NCBI GenBank assembly: GCA_965214335.1
Contig: CBDCBO010000005.1
Span: 62,001-126,000, forward strand
Length of the DNA stretch: 64,000 bases
Source of the DNA: Velthaea sp965214335
GTDB taxonomy: Bacteria > Vulcanimicrobiota > Vulcanimicrobiia > Vulcanimicrobiales > Vulcanimicrobiaceae
Direction of reading: 5' to 3'
In this document: one piece after another, positions 8,330-17,194 of the stretch
How positions within the stretch are numbered: the stretch's first letter is position 1
How the letters are laid out: the number at the start of each line of letters is the position of its first letter
Notes under the pieces: model-generated
Seen by the model: the letters and a program-made list of their open reading frames with translations, nothing else
The model's database searches: none
What the model was told of the DNA's origin: nothing
Program-made: the position numbers and the translations under genes

Positions 8330-9075
8330 GCGACGACTCCTTTGCGCGCGTTACGCAGCAGCGCGGCGAACGACGCCGGATCGAGGCTCGCGCCGCCGAC
8401 GAGCGCGCCGTCGATGTGCTGCTGTGCGACAAGTTCAGCGATGTTCTCCGGCTTGACGCTGCCCCCATACAGGAGCCGGCAGGCGCGCAGTCCGGCGACC
8501 GCACCGCGAATCGCGCCCATCACGGCATTGGCCGTGAGCGGCTCGTCGGCGTTTCCGGTGCCGATCGCCCAGATCGGCTCGTAGGCGACGACGCAGCGCG
8601 CCACGTCGTCGTCGGCGATGCCGTCGAACGCCGCCAGCGTTTGGGCCACGACGCGTTCGCGCGCGAGGCCGGCGTTATGTTCCGCGAGCGTCTCGCCGAG
8701 CGCGACGATCGGCGTGATCCCGTGCGCGAGCGCGGCTTTAATTTTGCGGTTGATCGTCACGTCGGCTTCAGCGGCGAACGCACGCCGCTCCGAGTGTCCG
8801 AGGATCACCCAGTCGACGTTGCACGCGCGTAACATCAGCGGCGAGATTTCACCCGTGAACGCGCCGCAATCCGCCCAGTGCATCGTTTGCGCGCCCAGCC
8901 CCAGCGCCGATCCGGCGAGCGCGGCACCGACCGGGCCCAGTGCGACGAACGGCGGACAGATGACGGCCTCGGCATGCGCGAAGTCGGGTGCGAGCGCTCG
9001 GAAATCGGCGACGAAACGGACGGCTTCCGCCGGCGTCTTGTACATCTTCCAATTACCGACGATAAGTGTCTTCAC
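8326..9075 (-). CDS. tpiA: Triosephosphate isomerase
   Basis: A 249-residue TIM barrel starting at GTG 9075, which overlaps the pgk stop (GTGA). GNWKMYKT carries the N-terminal Asn/Lys, GHSERR the catalytic His, AYEPIWAIGTG the catalytic Glu and loop 6, and YGGSVKPEN the phosphate-binding loop. It interconverts dihydroxyacetone phosphate and glyceraldehyde-3-phosphate. The same frame stays open far upstream through the pgk antisense-free register, but only the GTG start gives a normal-length enzyme. Confidence 0.97.
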   Translation of the reverse strand: MKTLIVGNWKMYKTPAEAVRFVADFRALAPDFAHAEAVICPPFVALGPVGAALAGSALGLGAQTMHWADCGAFTGEISPLMLRACNVDWVILGHSERRAFAAEADVTINRKIKAALAHGITPIVALGETLAEHNAGLARERVVAQTLAAFDGIADDDVARCVVAYEPIWAIGTGNADEPLTANAVMGAIRGAVAGLRACRLLYGGSVKPENIAELVAQQHIDGALVGGASLDPASFAALLRNARKGVVA

Positions 9076-10265
9076 GCGCCGGCCGCCCGTTCGAGCGCCG
9101 CCACACCGGGCAGCGCTTTGCCTTCGAGAAACTCCAACGTGGCGCCGCCGCCGGTCGAGATATGGGTCATCCGGGCGGCGAAGCCGAGCGCGTGCGCGGC
9201 GGCCGCCGCATCGCCGCCGCCGACCACGCTCGTCGCACCGGCCTGCGTCGCTTCGGCGATCGCCTCGCCGACGACTTTGGTGCCGTGCTGGTAGGCCGTC
9301 TTTTCGTATACCCCCATCGGCCCGTTGAAGACGATGGTCTTGGCGCCGCGCACAGCGGCGGCATAGGCGTCGGCGGTCTTTGGCCCGATGTCGAGGATCA
9401 TGCGGTCGCCGATCGCGTCGAGCGTGGTGACGGTCGCGGTGGTATCGGCGTTGAACGCATCGGCGACGACGCAGTCGATCGGCAGATGCAGCGTGATGCC
9501 GCGCTGCTTGGCGTTGGCGATGATGCTCGTCGCGGGAGTCAAGTCGGGATCGCGCAGCGACGTTCCGACATCGACGCCTTGCGCGGCCAGAAACGTATTG
9601 GCCATGCCGCCGCCGATGACGAAGGCGTCGACGCGGGTGAGTAAATTCGCGAAGACACCGACTTTGTCGGCCACCTTGGCGCCGCCGATCGCACACACGA
9701 AGGGCTTGACCGGCGTATCGGTGAGTTGCGCGAGCGCGCGCAGCTCGGACTCCATGAGGAAGCCCGCGTAGGCCGGCAGATCGGCGGCGATGCCCGCCGT
9801 TGACGCGTGTGCCCGGTGCGCGGTGCCGAACGCGTCGTTGACATACACGTCGCCGGCCGCGGCGAGTTCGCTTGCGAACAGCGGATCGTTGGCTTCTTCG
9901 CCGGCGTGGAAGCGCACGTTTTCAAACAGCGCGAAGCCGCCGTCGGGCAGTGCGTGCGAGACATCCACGCACGCTTCACCGATACAGTCGTCGACGAAGC
10001 TGACCGTGGTGCCGAGCAGTTCGCTCAAGCGCGCGGCCAGCGGGCGCAACGTGTATTTGAGATCGCGTTTGCCGTCCGGACGACCCAAATGCGAGAGGAT
10101 CACCGTTTTCGCGCGGTGCTCGTGCAAATAGCGCAACGTCCGCAGCGCGGCCGTGATCCGGGTCTCATCGCCGATCGCGCCGTCTTTCATCGGTACGTTG
10201 AGATCTTCACGCACGATGACGCGCTTACCGCGAACGTCGACATCGGCCAATGTTTTAAAGTTCAT
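9072..10265 (-). CDS. pgk: Phosphoglycerate kinase
   Basis: A 397-residue, full-length enzyme transferring phosphate between 1,3-bisphosphoglycerate and ADP. Motifs: VREDLNVPM (substrate Asp/Asn), LSHLGRPDG, FENVRFHAGEE, YVNDAFGTAHRAHAST, the nucleotide-binding CAIGGAKVADK, FNGPMGVYE and the C-terminal VGGGDAAAAA helix cap. It starts within the last bases of the S9 peptidase gene (4-base overlap) and runs into tpiA (4-base overlap), so translation is tightly linked. Confidence 0.97.
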   Translation of the reverse strand: MNFKTLADVDVRGKRVIVREDLNVPMKDGAIGDETRITAALRTLRYLHEHRAKTVILSHLGRPDGKRDLKYTLRPLAARLSELLGTTVSFVDDCIGEACVDVSHALPDGGFALFENVRFHAGEEANDPLFASELAAAGDVYVNDAFGTAHRAHASTAGIAADLPAYAGFLMESELRALAQLTDTPVKPFVCAIGGAKVADKVGVFANLLTRVDAFVIGGGMANTFLAAQGVDVGTSLRDPDLTPATSIIANAKQRGITLHLPIDCVVADAFNADTTATVTTLDAIGDRMILDIGPKTADAYAAAVRGAKTIVFNGPMGVYEKTAYQHGTKVVGEAIAEATQAGATSVVGGGDAAAAAHALGFAARMTHISTGGGATLEFLEGKALPGVAALERAAGA

Positions 10266-12319
10266 GGCGTGAAGTGATCTCCGATGAAGCGGATCCAGCG
10301 CGCGTAAACATCGGCGTTGCGCGCGGGATCGTGCGGAAAGTGTCCGTCGACGGGATACACGATGAATTGCACCGGTTTGCCCAAATCGCGCAAGGCGTGA
10401 AAGAATTCATACGACGACACGTTGGCGACCCGGGCATCGCCCCGATCGGCTAACAACAGCACCGGCGTGGTGACGTCCCGCACGTACGTAATGGATTGTT
10501 CGTGGATCCAGCGGGCGCGATTCGGCGCCAGAAACGGCGAACCATGAAATAGATACAGGTCGGCATCGAGGTCGTCGGCGATCGCGTAGTCGGCGATCCA
10601 GTCGGTGACGGCGGCGCCCGACACGGCGGCTTTCCAAAGATGATAGTGGGTGATCATCCAGGTGGTCATCACTCCGCCGTACGACCAGCCCGACACGGCG
10701 ATCCGCGCCGGATCGACGATACCGCGGCTGCGCACGGCGTTGACCGCCGCCATGATGTCGCGGCCGGGACCGGTCGAAACATCGTTAAAGATCGCCGCTA
10801 AATACGCGCGTCCTAAATTATTGCTGCCGCGGTAATTTGGTTCGAGCACGAGCCAGCCGCGCGCTGCCATGAGTTGGGCCAGGTCGTCGAAGCTTTGCGT
10901 CGATGCGTCGGTCGGACCACCGTGGATAATGACCACGAGCGGATAGCGCCGGCGGCCGTCAAAGCCGGCTGGTTTGACCAGCACGCCGTCGCCCGCAATG
11001 CCCGTCGACGTCGGAAAGGTAATGCGTTCGCTTGACCCAAACGCGCGCCCGGCCAATACGTGATTGTAGTCGCTGACTTGGCGCGGCGCGCCGCCCGGCG
11101 CGACGAGGTACAGTTCCGGCGGCGCGGTCGTCGCGCTGCCGACGAACACCAGCGTGCCGTCGGAACCGATCGCCCCAGCCAGCGGTGACAGCGTGCTTAT
11201 CTCGCCGGTGTCGATGCGCACCGGCGGCGTGTCGCCGGCGCGCCGCCATAGCGCGGTGTGCGTGCCCGACGTCGAGGAAAAATAGAGCGCCGCGCCACTA
11301 GGCTGCCAGGCCGCATCGTGTACGTATTGATCGACGCCGCGCGAGATATTATCGCCGTTACTACCGGCGTGCGGCGTAACATATACATCTTGCGGATGCG
11401 TTTGATTGTCGCCGTCGGAATAGATGTACGCAAGGTGCGTGCCGTCCGGTGCGAACAGCGGGTCGCGCTCGCGATTCACATGCGCGCTCACCAGGTGCAC
11501 CGCGTGCGACGCGACATCGACGATGCGGGCCGTCGCGAAGTCGGCGTCGTTGAGAATCGCATTGGGCGCCCACAAATAGGCGAGCTGCGTGCCGTCGGCG
11601 CGAAACGACAGCGTCGACATCGATTCGCCGGCCGTCACGCTGCCGGTTCCGCGCGTCAGCAGTTCGGCTTTGCCGTTGTCGAGCGGCTGCAGCCACACCC
11701 GCAACGAGCGGGCCACGCCGGGCAGGAGATTACTGCCGTTACCGACTTCATAGGCGTCGACGAACCGCGCCGGTCCCGAGCGCTTGGGCAGCGGGTCGAC
11801 GGCGACATACGCGAGCGCGTGGCCATCCGGCCGCCAGGCGAATTGTTCGACCCCATCGGGCGCATCGGTGACGCGCTGCGGATCGCCGCCGTCGAGCGGC
11901 ATGACGAAGATTTGCGGCCGGCCTTCATGCTCGCCGGCATTGGAAATAAACGCGATGCGGCGCCCGTCGGGCGACCACTTCGGCGACGCGATGCCGGTCC
12001 GCCCGGCGGTCAGCGCGCGGTGCGTGCCGACGGCCAGATCGATGACATCGACCTCGTCGTCGGTGCGGTTGTGCTCCATGTCGATCCGCGAAACGACCAA
12101 GACGGCGCGCCGGCCGTCGGGCGCGAGTTGGGGGGCCGACAGGCTAACGACGCGGGCCAGATCCGCCGGCGTGAATGGTGCGCCTTGCGCACGCGCACCG
12201 GTGGTTGAAAGCGCGGCGACCGCGAGTGCGGCGGTGATGCCCGTGGCGACCGCCGCGGGATAGTTGAACAGCGGACTAAACCGCTGAAGGAATCTTCGAC
12301 AGAACCATGTGCGCGACAT
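10262..12319 (-). CDS. S9-family serine peptidase (acylaminoacyl/dipeptidyl-peptidase type), exported
   Basis: A 685-residue protein. It has an N-terminal basic region and hydrophobic signal helix (about residues 20-43, ending GARAQ), a WD40-like beta-propeller rich in SPDGRRIAF, RPDGHALAY and FAPDGTHLAY repeats, and a C-terminal alpha/beta-hydrolase domain. The catalytic triad is Ser in GWSYGGV, Asp in LADRGDARV and His in PVDGHFP. It should hydrolyse short peptides in the periplasm. The start overlaps the gap 3' end by 44 bases and the end overlaps pgk by 4, so a secreted peptidase is embedded in a glycolytic operon, which is unusual. Confidence 0.93.
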   Translation of the reverse strand: MSRTWFCRRFLQRFSPLFNYPAAVATGITAALAVAALSTTGARAQGAPFTPADLARVVSLSAPQLAPDGRRAVLVVSRIDMEHNRTDDEVDVIDLAVGTHRALTAGRTGIASPKWSPDGRRIAFISNAGEHEGRPQIFVMPLDGGDPQRVTDAPDGVEQFAWRPDGHALAYVAVDPLPKRSGPARFVDAYEVGNGSNLLPGVARSLRVWLQPLDNGKAELLTRGTGSVTAGESMSTLSFRADGTQLAYLWAPNAILNDADFATARIVDVASHAVHLVSAHVNRERDPLFAPDGTHLAYIYSDGDNQTHPQDVYVTPHAGSNGDNISRGVDQYVHDAAWQPSGAALYFSSTSGTHTALWRRAGDTPPVRIDTGEISTLSPLAGAIGSDGTLVFVGSATTAPPELYLVAPGGAPRQVSDYNHVLAGRAFGSSERITFPTSTGIAGDGVLVKPAGFDGRRRYPLVVIIHGGPTDASTQSFDDLAQLMAARGWLVLEPNYRGSNNLGRAYLAAIFNDVSTGPGRDIMAAVNAVRSRGIVDPARIAVSGWSYGGVMTTWMITHYHLWKAAVSGAAVTDWIADYAIADDLDADLYLFHGSPFLAPNRARWIHEQSITYVRDVTTPVLLLADRGDARVANVSSYEFFHALRDLGKPVQFIVYPVDGHFPHDPARNADVYARWIRFIGDHFTP

Positions 12320-13289
12320 CGGCCAGCCGGCACGAATAGCCCCACTCGTTGTCGTACCAGGCCGCGATCTGAATCATCGTGCCGTTGGCGTTCGTCAGCT
12401 TGCCGTCGACGATCGAACTGTGTGGGTTTTGTTTGAAATCACTCGAAACGAGCTCCTCTTCGGTGTATTGCAGGATGCCCTTGAGCGACGTCGCGGCGGC
12501 CGTGCGCAGCAGCGCATTGAGTTTGTCCTTGGTCGTTTCTTGCTTGACGATCGCGACTAAATATACCATTGAAACCGTCGGCGTCGGCACGCGTAACGCG
12601 AAGCCGTCGAACGAACCTTGCACTTCGGGGATCGTGAGGTAGAGCGCTTTCGCCGCACCGGTCGAGGTTGGGATGATGTTGGTCGCAGCGTTCCGCGCGC
12701 GTCGCAAATCCTTATGCGGCGCATCGAGAATGTTCTGATCGTTGGTGTAGGAGTGAATCGTCGACATGAACGCTTTTTCCCAACCGAGTTCGTCGACGAT
12801 CGGTTTGACGAAGGCGCCCAAACAATTCGTCGTGCACGATGCGTTGGAGATGATGTGGTGCGCAGCGGCGTCGTAGTGTTTATCGTTCACGCCCAGCACG
12901 AGCGTGATGTCCTCACCTTTGGCCGGCGCGGAAATGAGCACTTTTTTGGCGCCGCCGCCGTCGATGTGGGCCCGCGCTTTCGCTGCATCGGTAAAAATTC
13001 CGGTTGACTCGACCACGACGTCGACGCCCAGATCGCGCCACGGCAATTTCGCCGGATCGCGCTCGGCTAACACTTTAATCGTTTGGCCGTTTATCGTCAG
13101 GCCGTCGGTCGTCGCGCCGACGTCGCCCGCGAACGTGCCGTAGTTCGAATCGTATTTGAAAAGATGCGCGCATTCCGCCGCACTGGTCAAATCGTTGACG
13201 GCGGCGATTTCGACGGTCGGATACCGCTCGAGCAGAGCTTTGGTAAAGTTACGGCCGATGCGGCCGAAGCCGTTGATTCCAATGCGCAT
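12276..13289 (-). CDS. gap: Glyceraldehyde-3-phosphate dehydrogenase, type I
   Basis: A 337-residue enzyme beginning MRIGINGFGRIGR at ATG 13289, with GGAG 8 bases upstream; a further in-frame ATG at 13310 would overlap whiA. NAD-binding GxGxxG, catalytic Cys in SNASCTTNC, HSYTNDQ with the catalytic His, STGAAKA and the C-terminal WYDNEWGYS are all present. It phosphorylates and oxidises glyceraldehyde-3-phosphate to 1,3-bisphosphoglycerate with NAD. It lies 13 bases after whiA and heads the gap-pgk-tpiA-gpmI block. Confidence 0.97.
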   Translation of the reverse strand: MRIGINGFGRIGRNFTKALLERYPTVEIAAVNDLTSAAECAHLFKYDSNYGTFAGDVGATTDGLTINGQTIKVLAERDPAKLPWRDLGVDVVVESTGIFTDAAKARAHIDGGGAKKVLISAPAKGEDITLVLGVNDKHYDAAAHHIISNASCTTNCLGAFVKPIVDELGWEKAFMSTIHSYTNDQNILDAPHKDLRRARNAATNIIPTSTGAAKALYLTIPEVQGSFDGFALRVPTPTVSMVYLVAIVKQETTKDKLNALLRTAAATSLKGILQYTEEELVSSDFKQNPHSSIVDGKLTNANGTMIQIAAWYDNEWGYSCRLADVAHMVLSKIPSAV

Positions 13290-13302
13290 AGCGTCGGCTC
13301 CG

Positions 13303-14274
13303 TTAGCCATGCGCCTCTGTGGGGTCCTCTAAAGTGGCCGATTGTGGTACGGCCGCCGGCCCGCGCAGCCGGGCGACGAGCCGCATGAGCGCCGCGATGC
13401 GGCCGTTGAGGGTCGCTTTCCCAACCGGCGGGCTGCAGCGGCGGCCGAGTTCGGCGAGCGTTTCGTCGGGATGCGCGAGCCGTAATTGGGCGCTTTCGCG
13501 CAGCACCGGCGACAGGTTGCGCAAGCCGTAGGCTTCGGCCAAGAACACCAGTGCTTCGCGTTGTGCGGCGGCCGCGTCGGCGGCCCGCACGACGTTGGCC
13601 GCCTCGGTATTCACGATGCGATGGATGCGATTTTTGGTTTCCTTCATCGCGCGCACATCTTCGAGATGCAGCACGGCTCCGTACGCGCCGATCGCCGAGA
13701 GCACGGCGACGATCGCATCGAGCCCCTTGAGGTACACCACGCAGCGGCCTTTGCGGACGGCGCGTTTGCCGGCGACGGATTCGGTGCCGAGCAACGCGCA
13801 AATGCGCTGCGCCCGATCGCTATCGCTGCAGACGAACTCGAGATGGTAGCCGTGCAGCGGGTTGGCTAACGACCCGCACGCCAGAAATGCGGCGCGCAAT
13901 TCGACGCGCCGGTCGCAGCGGGCGCGCGGCTTGCGCGGCGGCATCGCGAGCGTGTCGTCGATGTCGATGTCGTAAGTTGTCGAGCGGAATAAGCGCGGCT
14001 CGGGCGTGCGCCGCACGGGTCCCGTGTTGCGATCGTCGAGCAAAGTCCGGAACAGCCGAGCCACCGAGGGCCGGCGGGTGCGAAACGCCCAGCCGTGCGG
14101 CGTCGCGATACTGCCGTAATACGCGAGTCCGGCACGCAACGCGGTCCGGCAATGCGCGTCTTTGGGCAGGCTGCGCGCGAGTGCGTCTTTGGCGTCGGCC
14201 GATAGCGCCGAGACGTTGCGCGTTGCCGGCCGGTTCAGCGGCCCGCGCGGGCCCTCAGCCGTCGAGCCAGTCAC
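13303..14274 (-). CDS. whiA: WhiA-type DNA-binding regulator
   Basis: A 323-residue protein with an N-terminal LAGLIDADG-like half (DRRVELRAAFLACGSLANP, GYHLEFV, then KGRCVVYLKGLDAIVAVLSAIGA) and a C-terminal helix-turn-helix half (KETKNRIHRIVNTEAANVVR, LSPVLRESAQLRLAHPDETL, GKATLNGRIAAL). The key homing-endonuclease acidic residues are not apparent, as expected of WhiA. In actinobacteria WhiA controls sporulation and division genes; in Bacillus it affects division and metabolism. Here it sits directly before gap, rather than in the yvcJ-yvcK-whiA context, and overlaps the S4-domain gene by 20 bases. Confidence 0.88.
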   Translation of the reverse strand: MTGSTAEGPRGPLNRPATRNVSALSADAKDALARSLPKDAHCRTALRAGLAYYGSIATPHGWAFRTRRPSVARLFRTLLDDRNTGPVRRTPEPRLFRSTTYDIDIDDTLAMPPRKPRARCDRRVELRAAFLACGSLANPLHGYHLEFVCSDSDRAQRICALLGTESVAGKRAVRKGRCVVYLKGLDAIVAVLSAIGAYGAVLHLEDVRAMKETKNRIHRIVNTEAANVVRAADAAAAQREALVFLAEAYGLRNLSPVLRESAQLRLAHPDETLAELGRRCSPPVGKATLNGRIAALMRLVARLRGPAAVPQSATLEDPTEAHG

Positions 14275-14551
14275 GCGGATCGTCTTTGCGTTCGGCGATG
14301 AGTTCGTACAAATCGGCGGGTTTGAGCGACGGCAGCACGCGGTCGGGCACCAGCAGCACCCGAACCGTGACGAATTTCGTCCGGTAGTGGATCACGAGCA
14401 CATCGCCCACGCGCACCGCGTAGCCGGGCTTGAGCGGGCGGTCGTCTTTGCTGACCCGCCCGGCGTCGATCCCGTCTTTGGCTTCAGCCCGCCGCTTCGA
14501 TAGCCGCGATACCTTGAGGAATTTATCCAGCCGCAGCGCGCACCCCACCAC
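14255..14551 (-). CDS. S4-domain RNA-binding protein, RqcP/Hsp15-like
   Basis: A 98-residue protein consisting almost entirely of an S4 domain: LRLDKFLKVSRLSKRR, DAGRVSKDDRPLKPGY, VRVGDVLVIHYR. This is the signature of RqcP (YlmH/YabO/Hsp15 group), which binds 50S-peptidyl-tRNA and assists ribosome-associated quality control or rescue. The start is a GTG at 14551 or the next GTG at 14548; neither has a clear ribosome site, but the domain begins immediately after. It lies between kal-like and whiA genes in the long operon. Confidence 0.87.
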   Translation of the reverse strand: MVGCALRLDKFLKVSRLSKRRAEAKDGIDAGRVSKDDRPLKPGYAVRVGDVLVIHYRTKFVTVRVLLVPDRVLPSLKPADLYELIAERKDDPRDWLDG

Positions 14552-14572
14552 TGCGCGACTGCGCGCCGGCGT

Positions 14573-14992
14573 TCATGCGCGCGTTCCGCGCTGACTCGCA
14601 GGCGGGACGACACAGGTGCCGCTGGCGCGGACAACGAGGATCGGTTCGGCCAGCACGTCGGCGGCGCTGGCGGATATGTCGCTGCGCGGCGTGATGACTT
14701 TGTAGGCCGTAAAGGCCATCGCGCGCGAGCTGTTGCCGAAGCGCGTGATGTGGCCCGAGGCCTCGATGAAATCGCCGGCATAGACGGGAGCGCGAAACTC
14801 AACCGAATCGTACGCGGCGAAGAGTCCTTCATCGCCGTCGGAACGGATCAGCAATTCAGTCGCCACATCGCCGAAGAGCGCCAGAATGCGCGCGCCGTCG
14901 ACGAGGTTGCCGCCGTAATGCGCGTCGTGCGCGCTCATCCGCACGCGCAGCGTTACCGGCGCGCTTACGCCGCGGTCTTCGCCTGCTGCCAC
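14573..14992 (-). CDS. kal: 3-Aminobutyryl-CoA ammonia-lyase-like hotdog protein
   Basis: A 139-residue hotdog-fold protein. SAHDAHYGGNLVDGARIL, LFGDVATELLIRSDGDEGLF, VEFRAPVYAGDFIEA and the C-terminal ASGTCVVP closely follow the pattern I know for Kal, which removes ammonia from 3-aminobutyryl-CoA to give crotonyl-CoA in lysine fermentation. The start is GTG 14992, with a GGA-type ribosome site 7 bases upstream, overlapping the mazG end by 28 bases. The other lysine-fermentation genes (kamA, kamD/E, kdd, kce) are not in the window, so the physiological substrate may differ. Confidence 0.8.
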   Translation of the reverse strand: MAAGEDRGVSAPVTLRVRMSAHDAHYGGNLVDGARILALFGDVATELLIRSDGDEGLFAAYDSVEFRAPVYAGDFIEASGHITRFGNSSRAMAFTAYKVITPRSDISASAADVLAEPILVVRASGTCVVPPASQRGTRA

Positions 14993-16182
14993 AATCGTTC
15001 CAATTCGTCGAGCGACATGTCGCTGAGCGGCCGGCCCAGCGCCAGCGCGAGATGTTCCATATACCGGAACCGGCGGTCGAATTTGCGGTTGGCGTCGCGC
15101 ATTGCGCCTTCGGCATCGATCCCCAGTTTGCGCGCTAGATTGACGACCGTGAACAGCACGTCGCCGAGTTCTTCGCGGACGTGCGCATCGGCGGTCCGGC
15201 CGGCGGCGGTGCCCGCGCCCGGCGCGGCGGCGACGCGCGCTTCGGCAAATTCGCGCAATTCTTCGGCCAGCTTCTCCGTGACGTCGCGAACGGCGACCCA
15301 GTCGAAGCCCACCCGCGCCGCTTTCTCTTGCATCTTCTGGCCGCGCGCGATTGCGCCAAGCGCGGCCGGGATGCCGTCGAGCTTGGAACTGCGGGTCAAG
15401 CCGGTTTTCTCTTGCGCCTTGAGCTGCTCCCAATTTGCCCACACCTGATCGACGCTGCTCACCGCGACATCGCCGAAAACGTGCGGATGACGCCGGATCA
15501 TCTTGTCGGACAGGCCGTCGATCACGTCGGCGATCGAAAACTTGCCGCGTTCGGTGCCGAGTTGCGCGTGAAAGACGACTTGAAACAGTAAATCGCCGAG
15601 TTCTTCGCAGATGTTGTCTTCATCGCCCGATTCGATCGCTTCGGCCACCTCGAACGTTTCTTCGACCAAATAGCGGACGAGCGACTCGTGCGTTTGTTCG
15701 CGATCCCAGGGGCACGAGCGGCGCAGCCGGGCCATGATCTCGATGAGGTCGTCCCAGGTATGGTGCACCGAGCCCGGCGGCAGCGGCACCAGCGGCATCG
15801 TGATCGACGCCGACAGCGTCGCGCGCGGCATGCCGGGCACGATTTCCGCTTCGATGCGATGTCGTTCGAGCGCCCGTAACAGAACGGGTAAACCGGCGAA
15901 ATCCGAGAGCGGATTGCCCAGCACCGCGAGCGCCAGCGGCCGGCCGTCCAAACCGTCCACGAACGCATCGATCACGTCGGTCGAGCCGCGCATGAACAGC
16001 CCCTGATCCGTAATGCGGCTGCGCTCGATGACGATGCCGTCACTTTCCAGAAATAACGCCAGTGCGGGCGGCGCCAGGACGGTGACGGCCCGGCCGACGG
16101 CGCGCAGCGACTCGCGACTGCCCAGCGTCAGCAGATCGGCATCGCCTGGTCCAAGTCCGACAATGCGAATCCGCTGTGCCAC
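14965..16182 (-). CDS. mazG: MazG nucleotide pyrophosphohydrolase with N-terminal tetrapyrrole-methylase-like domain (YabN type)
   Basis: A 405-residue, two-part protein. Residues about 1-135 resemble the SAM-dependent tetrapyrrole methylase fold (IRIVGLGPGDADLLTLG, then VLGNPLSDFAGLPVL). The rest holds two MazG repeats: CPWDREQTHESLVRYLVEETFE with the EELGDLLFQVVFHA metal motif, and a second with REELGDVLFTVVNLARKL. MazG hydrolyses NTPs to NMP and pyrophosphate, lowering aberrant nucleotides or ppGpp. GTG 16182 gives the proper N-terminus; frame continuation upstream is Arg/Ser-rich noise on the opposite strand of prsA. It follows prsA by 58 bases. Confidence 0.92.
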   Translation of the reverse strand: MAQRIRIVGLGPGDADLLTLGSRESLRAVGRAVTVLAPPALALFLESDGIVIERSRITDQGLFMRGSTDVIDAFVDGLDGRPLALAVLGNPLSDFAGLPVLLRALERHRIEAEIVPGMPRATLSASITMPLVPLPPGSVHHTWDDLIEIMARLRRSCPWDREQTHESLVRYLVEETFEVAEAIESGDEDNICEELGDLLFQVVFHAQLGTERGKFSIADVIDGLSDKMIRRHPHVFGDVAVSSVDQVWANWEQLKAQEKTGLTRSSKLDGIPAALGAIARGQKMQEKAARVGFDWVAVRDVTEKLAEELREFAEARVAAAPGAGTAAGRTADAHVREELGDVLFTVVNLARKLGIDAEGAMRDANRKFDRRFRYMEHLALALGRPLSDMSLDELERLWQQAKTAA

Positions 16183-16240
16183 GCTACGCAAATTCCCCGC
16201 GGCTGTCCCCAAGGACTGCCGCGGGGCCCTCAGCGACGAC

Positions 16241-17194
16241 CTACTTGGTTGCGGCGGGAGCGGGCGCGGGAGCCGCGCCACCGGGAGCCGCGCCGGGCGG
16301 CGGGAACGCGTCCTTGAACTTGTCGTCGTAGATTTCGACCTTGGCCTGCGACTTGAGCTGCTGCAAGAACACCGGAATTTGGGTCGACTGCTGCTGCTGC
16401 TTGAGCTGCGCGACGATCTGCTCGTTGGCACTGGCCAAGGTGGCCTTCGTCGCCGGCTTTTTCTCTTCGACTTGAATGACGTGATAGCCAAAGGGCGACT
16501 TCACCGGCGGCGTGATCGAATTGACCGGCGCGGCGAACGCGGCGGCTTGGAACGACGGCACCATTTGACCCTTACCAAAGAAGCCCAGCTCGCCGCCTTT
16601 GTCCTTGGTCGATGGGTCGGTCGAATATTGCTTGGCGAGCGCTGCGAAGTCGCCGCCGGACTTGAGCTTGGCCTCGACTTCGTTCGCGGTCTTCTCATCG
16701 GCGACCAGAATGTGGCGCGCCCGGACCTGTTCGGGCTTGTCGAGCGTGGCGTGATTCTTGTCAAAGTACGCCTTCACGTCGCTGTCACTCACTTTGATTT
16801 GCGGGTCGACGGCCTTCTCGATCACCACCGTCTGGCGGAGAATCGTATGGACGTCGGTTTCCGTTAGGCCCTGCTGCTTGAGAATCTGCTCGAATTGGCC
16901 GGGCGGATACTTGAGCTTGATCTCGTCTTCTTTTTTGGCGACTTCGTCGTCAGAAACGGTGATTTTCTTATCGGCGGCATACTGGTCGACGAGCGCTTGC
17001 TGCACGAGTTGCGTGAGCACCGACTTGCCGGCTGGTCCGGCTTCGAGCTTCTTATCGAAATCGCTACGCGTAATTTTCTGGCCGTTGACCGAGGCAACGT
17101 CGCCGCCGGTGGCGCCGGCGGATGAGCACGCCGCAAGCGAGGCGCTGAGCGCGGCCGTGGCTAATCCCGCGACCACGCGGTTGACTACTGACAT
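16241..17194 (-). CDS. PrsA/SurA-like peptidyl-prolyl isomerase lipoprotein
   Basis: A 317-residue protein with a lipoprotein signal (hydrophobic helix then LAAC lipobox, Cys about residue 23), an N-terminal SurA-like helical chaperone region (VNGQKITRSDFDKKL, LVQQALVDQYA) and a parvulin PpiC domain (RARHILVADEKTA, GGDFAALAKQYSTDPSTKDKGG, LGFFGKGQMVP, FGYHVIQVEE), followed by an Ala/Pro-rich tail. It should fold exported proteins at the outer face of the inner membrane. GGGAG stands 5 bases before the ATG. It is the first gene of the twelve-gene run. Confidence 0.92.
   Translation of the reverse strand: MSVVNRVVAGLATAALSASLAACSSAGATGGDVASVNGQKITRSDFDKKLEAGPAGKSVLTQLVQQALVDQYAADKKITVSDDEVAKKEDEIKLKYPPGQFEQILKQQGLTETDVHTILRQTVVIEKAVDPQIKVSDSDVKAYFDKNHATLDKPEQVRARHILVADEKTANEVEAKLKSGGDFAALAKQYSTDPSTKDKGGELGFFGKGQMVPSFQAAAFAAPVNSITPPVKSPFGYHVIQVEEKKPATKATLASANEQIVAQLKQQQQSTQIPVFLQQLKSQAKVEIYDDKFKDAFPPPGAAPGGAAPAPAPAATK

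Noticed and set aside
9076..9696. Upstream extension of the tpiA frame
   Set aside because: Overlaps pgk in another register and is Arg-rich; tpiA starts at GTG 9075.
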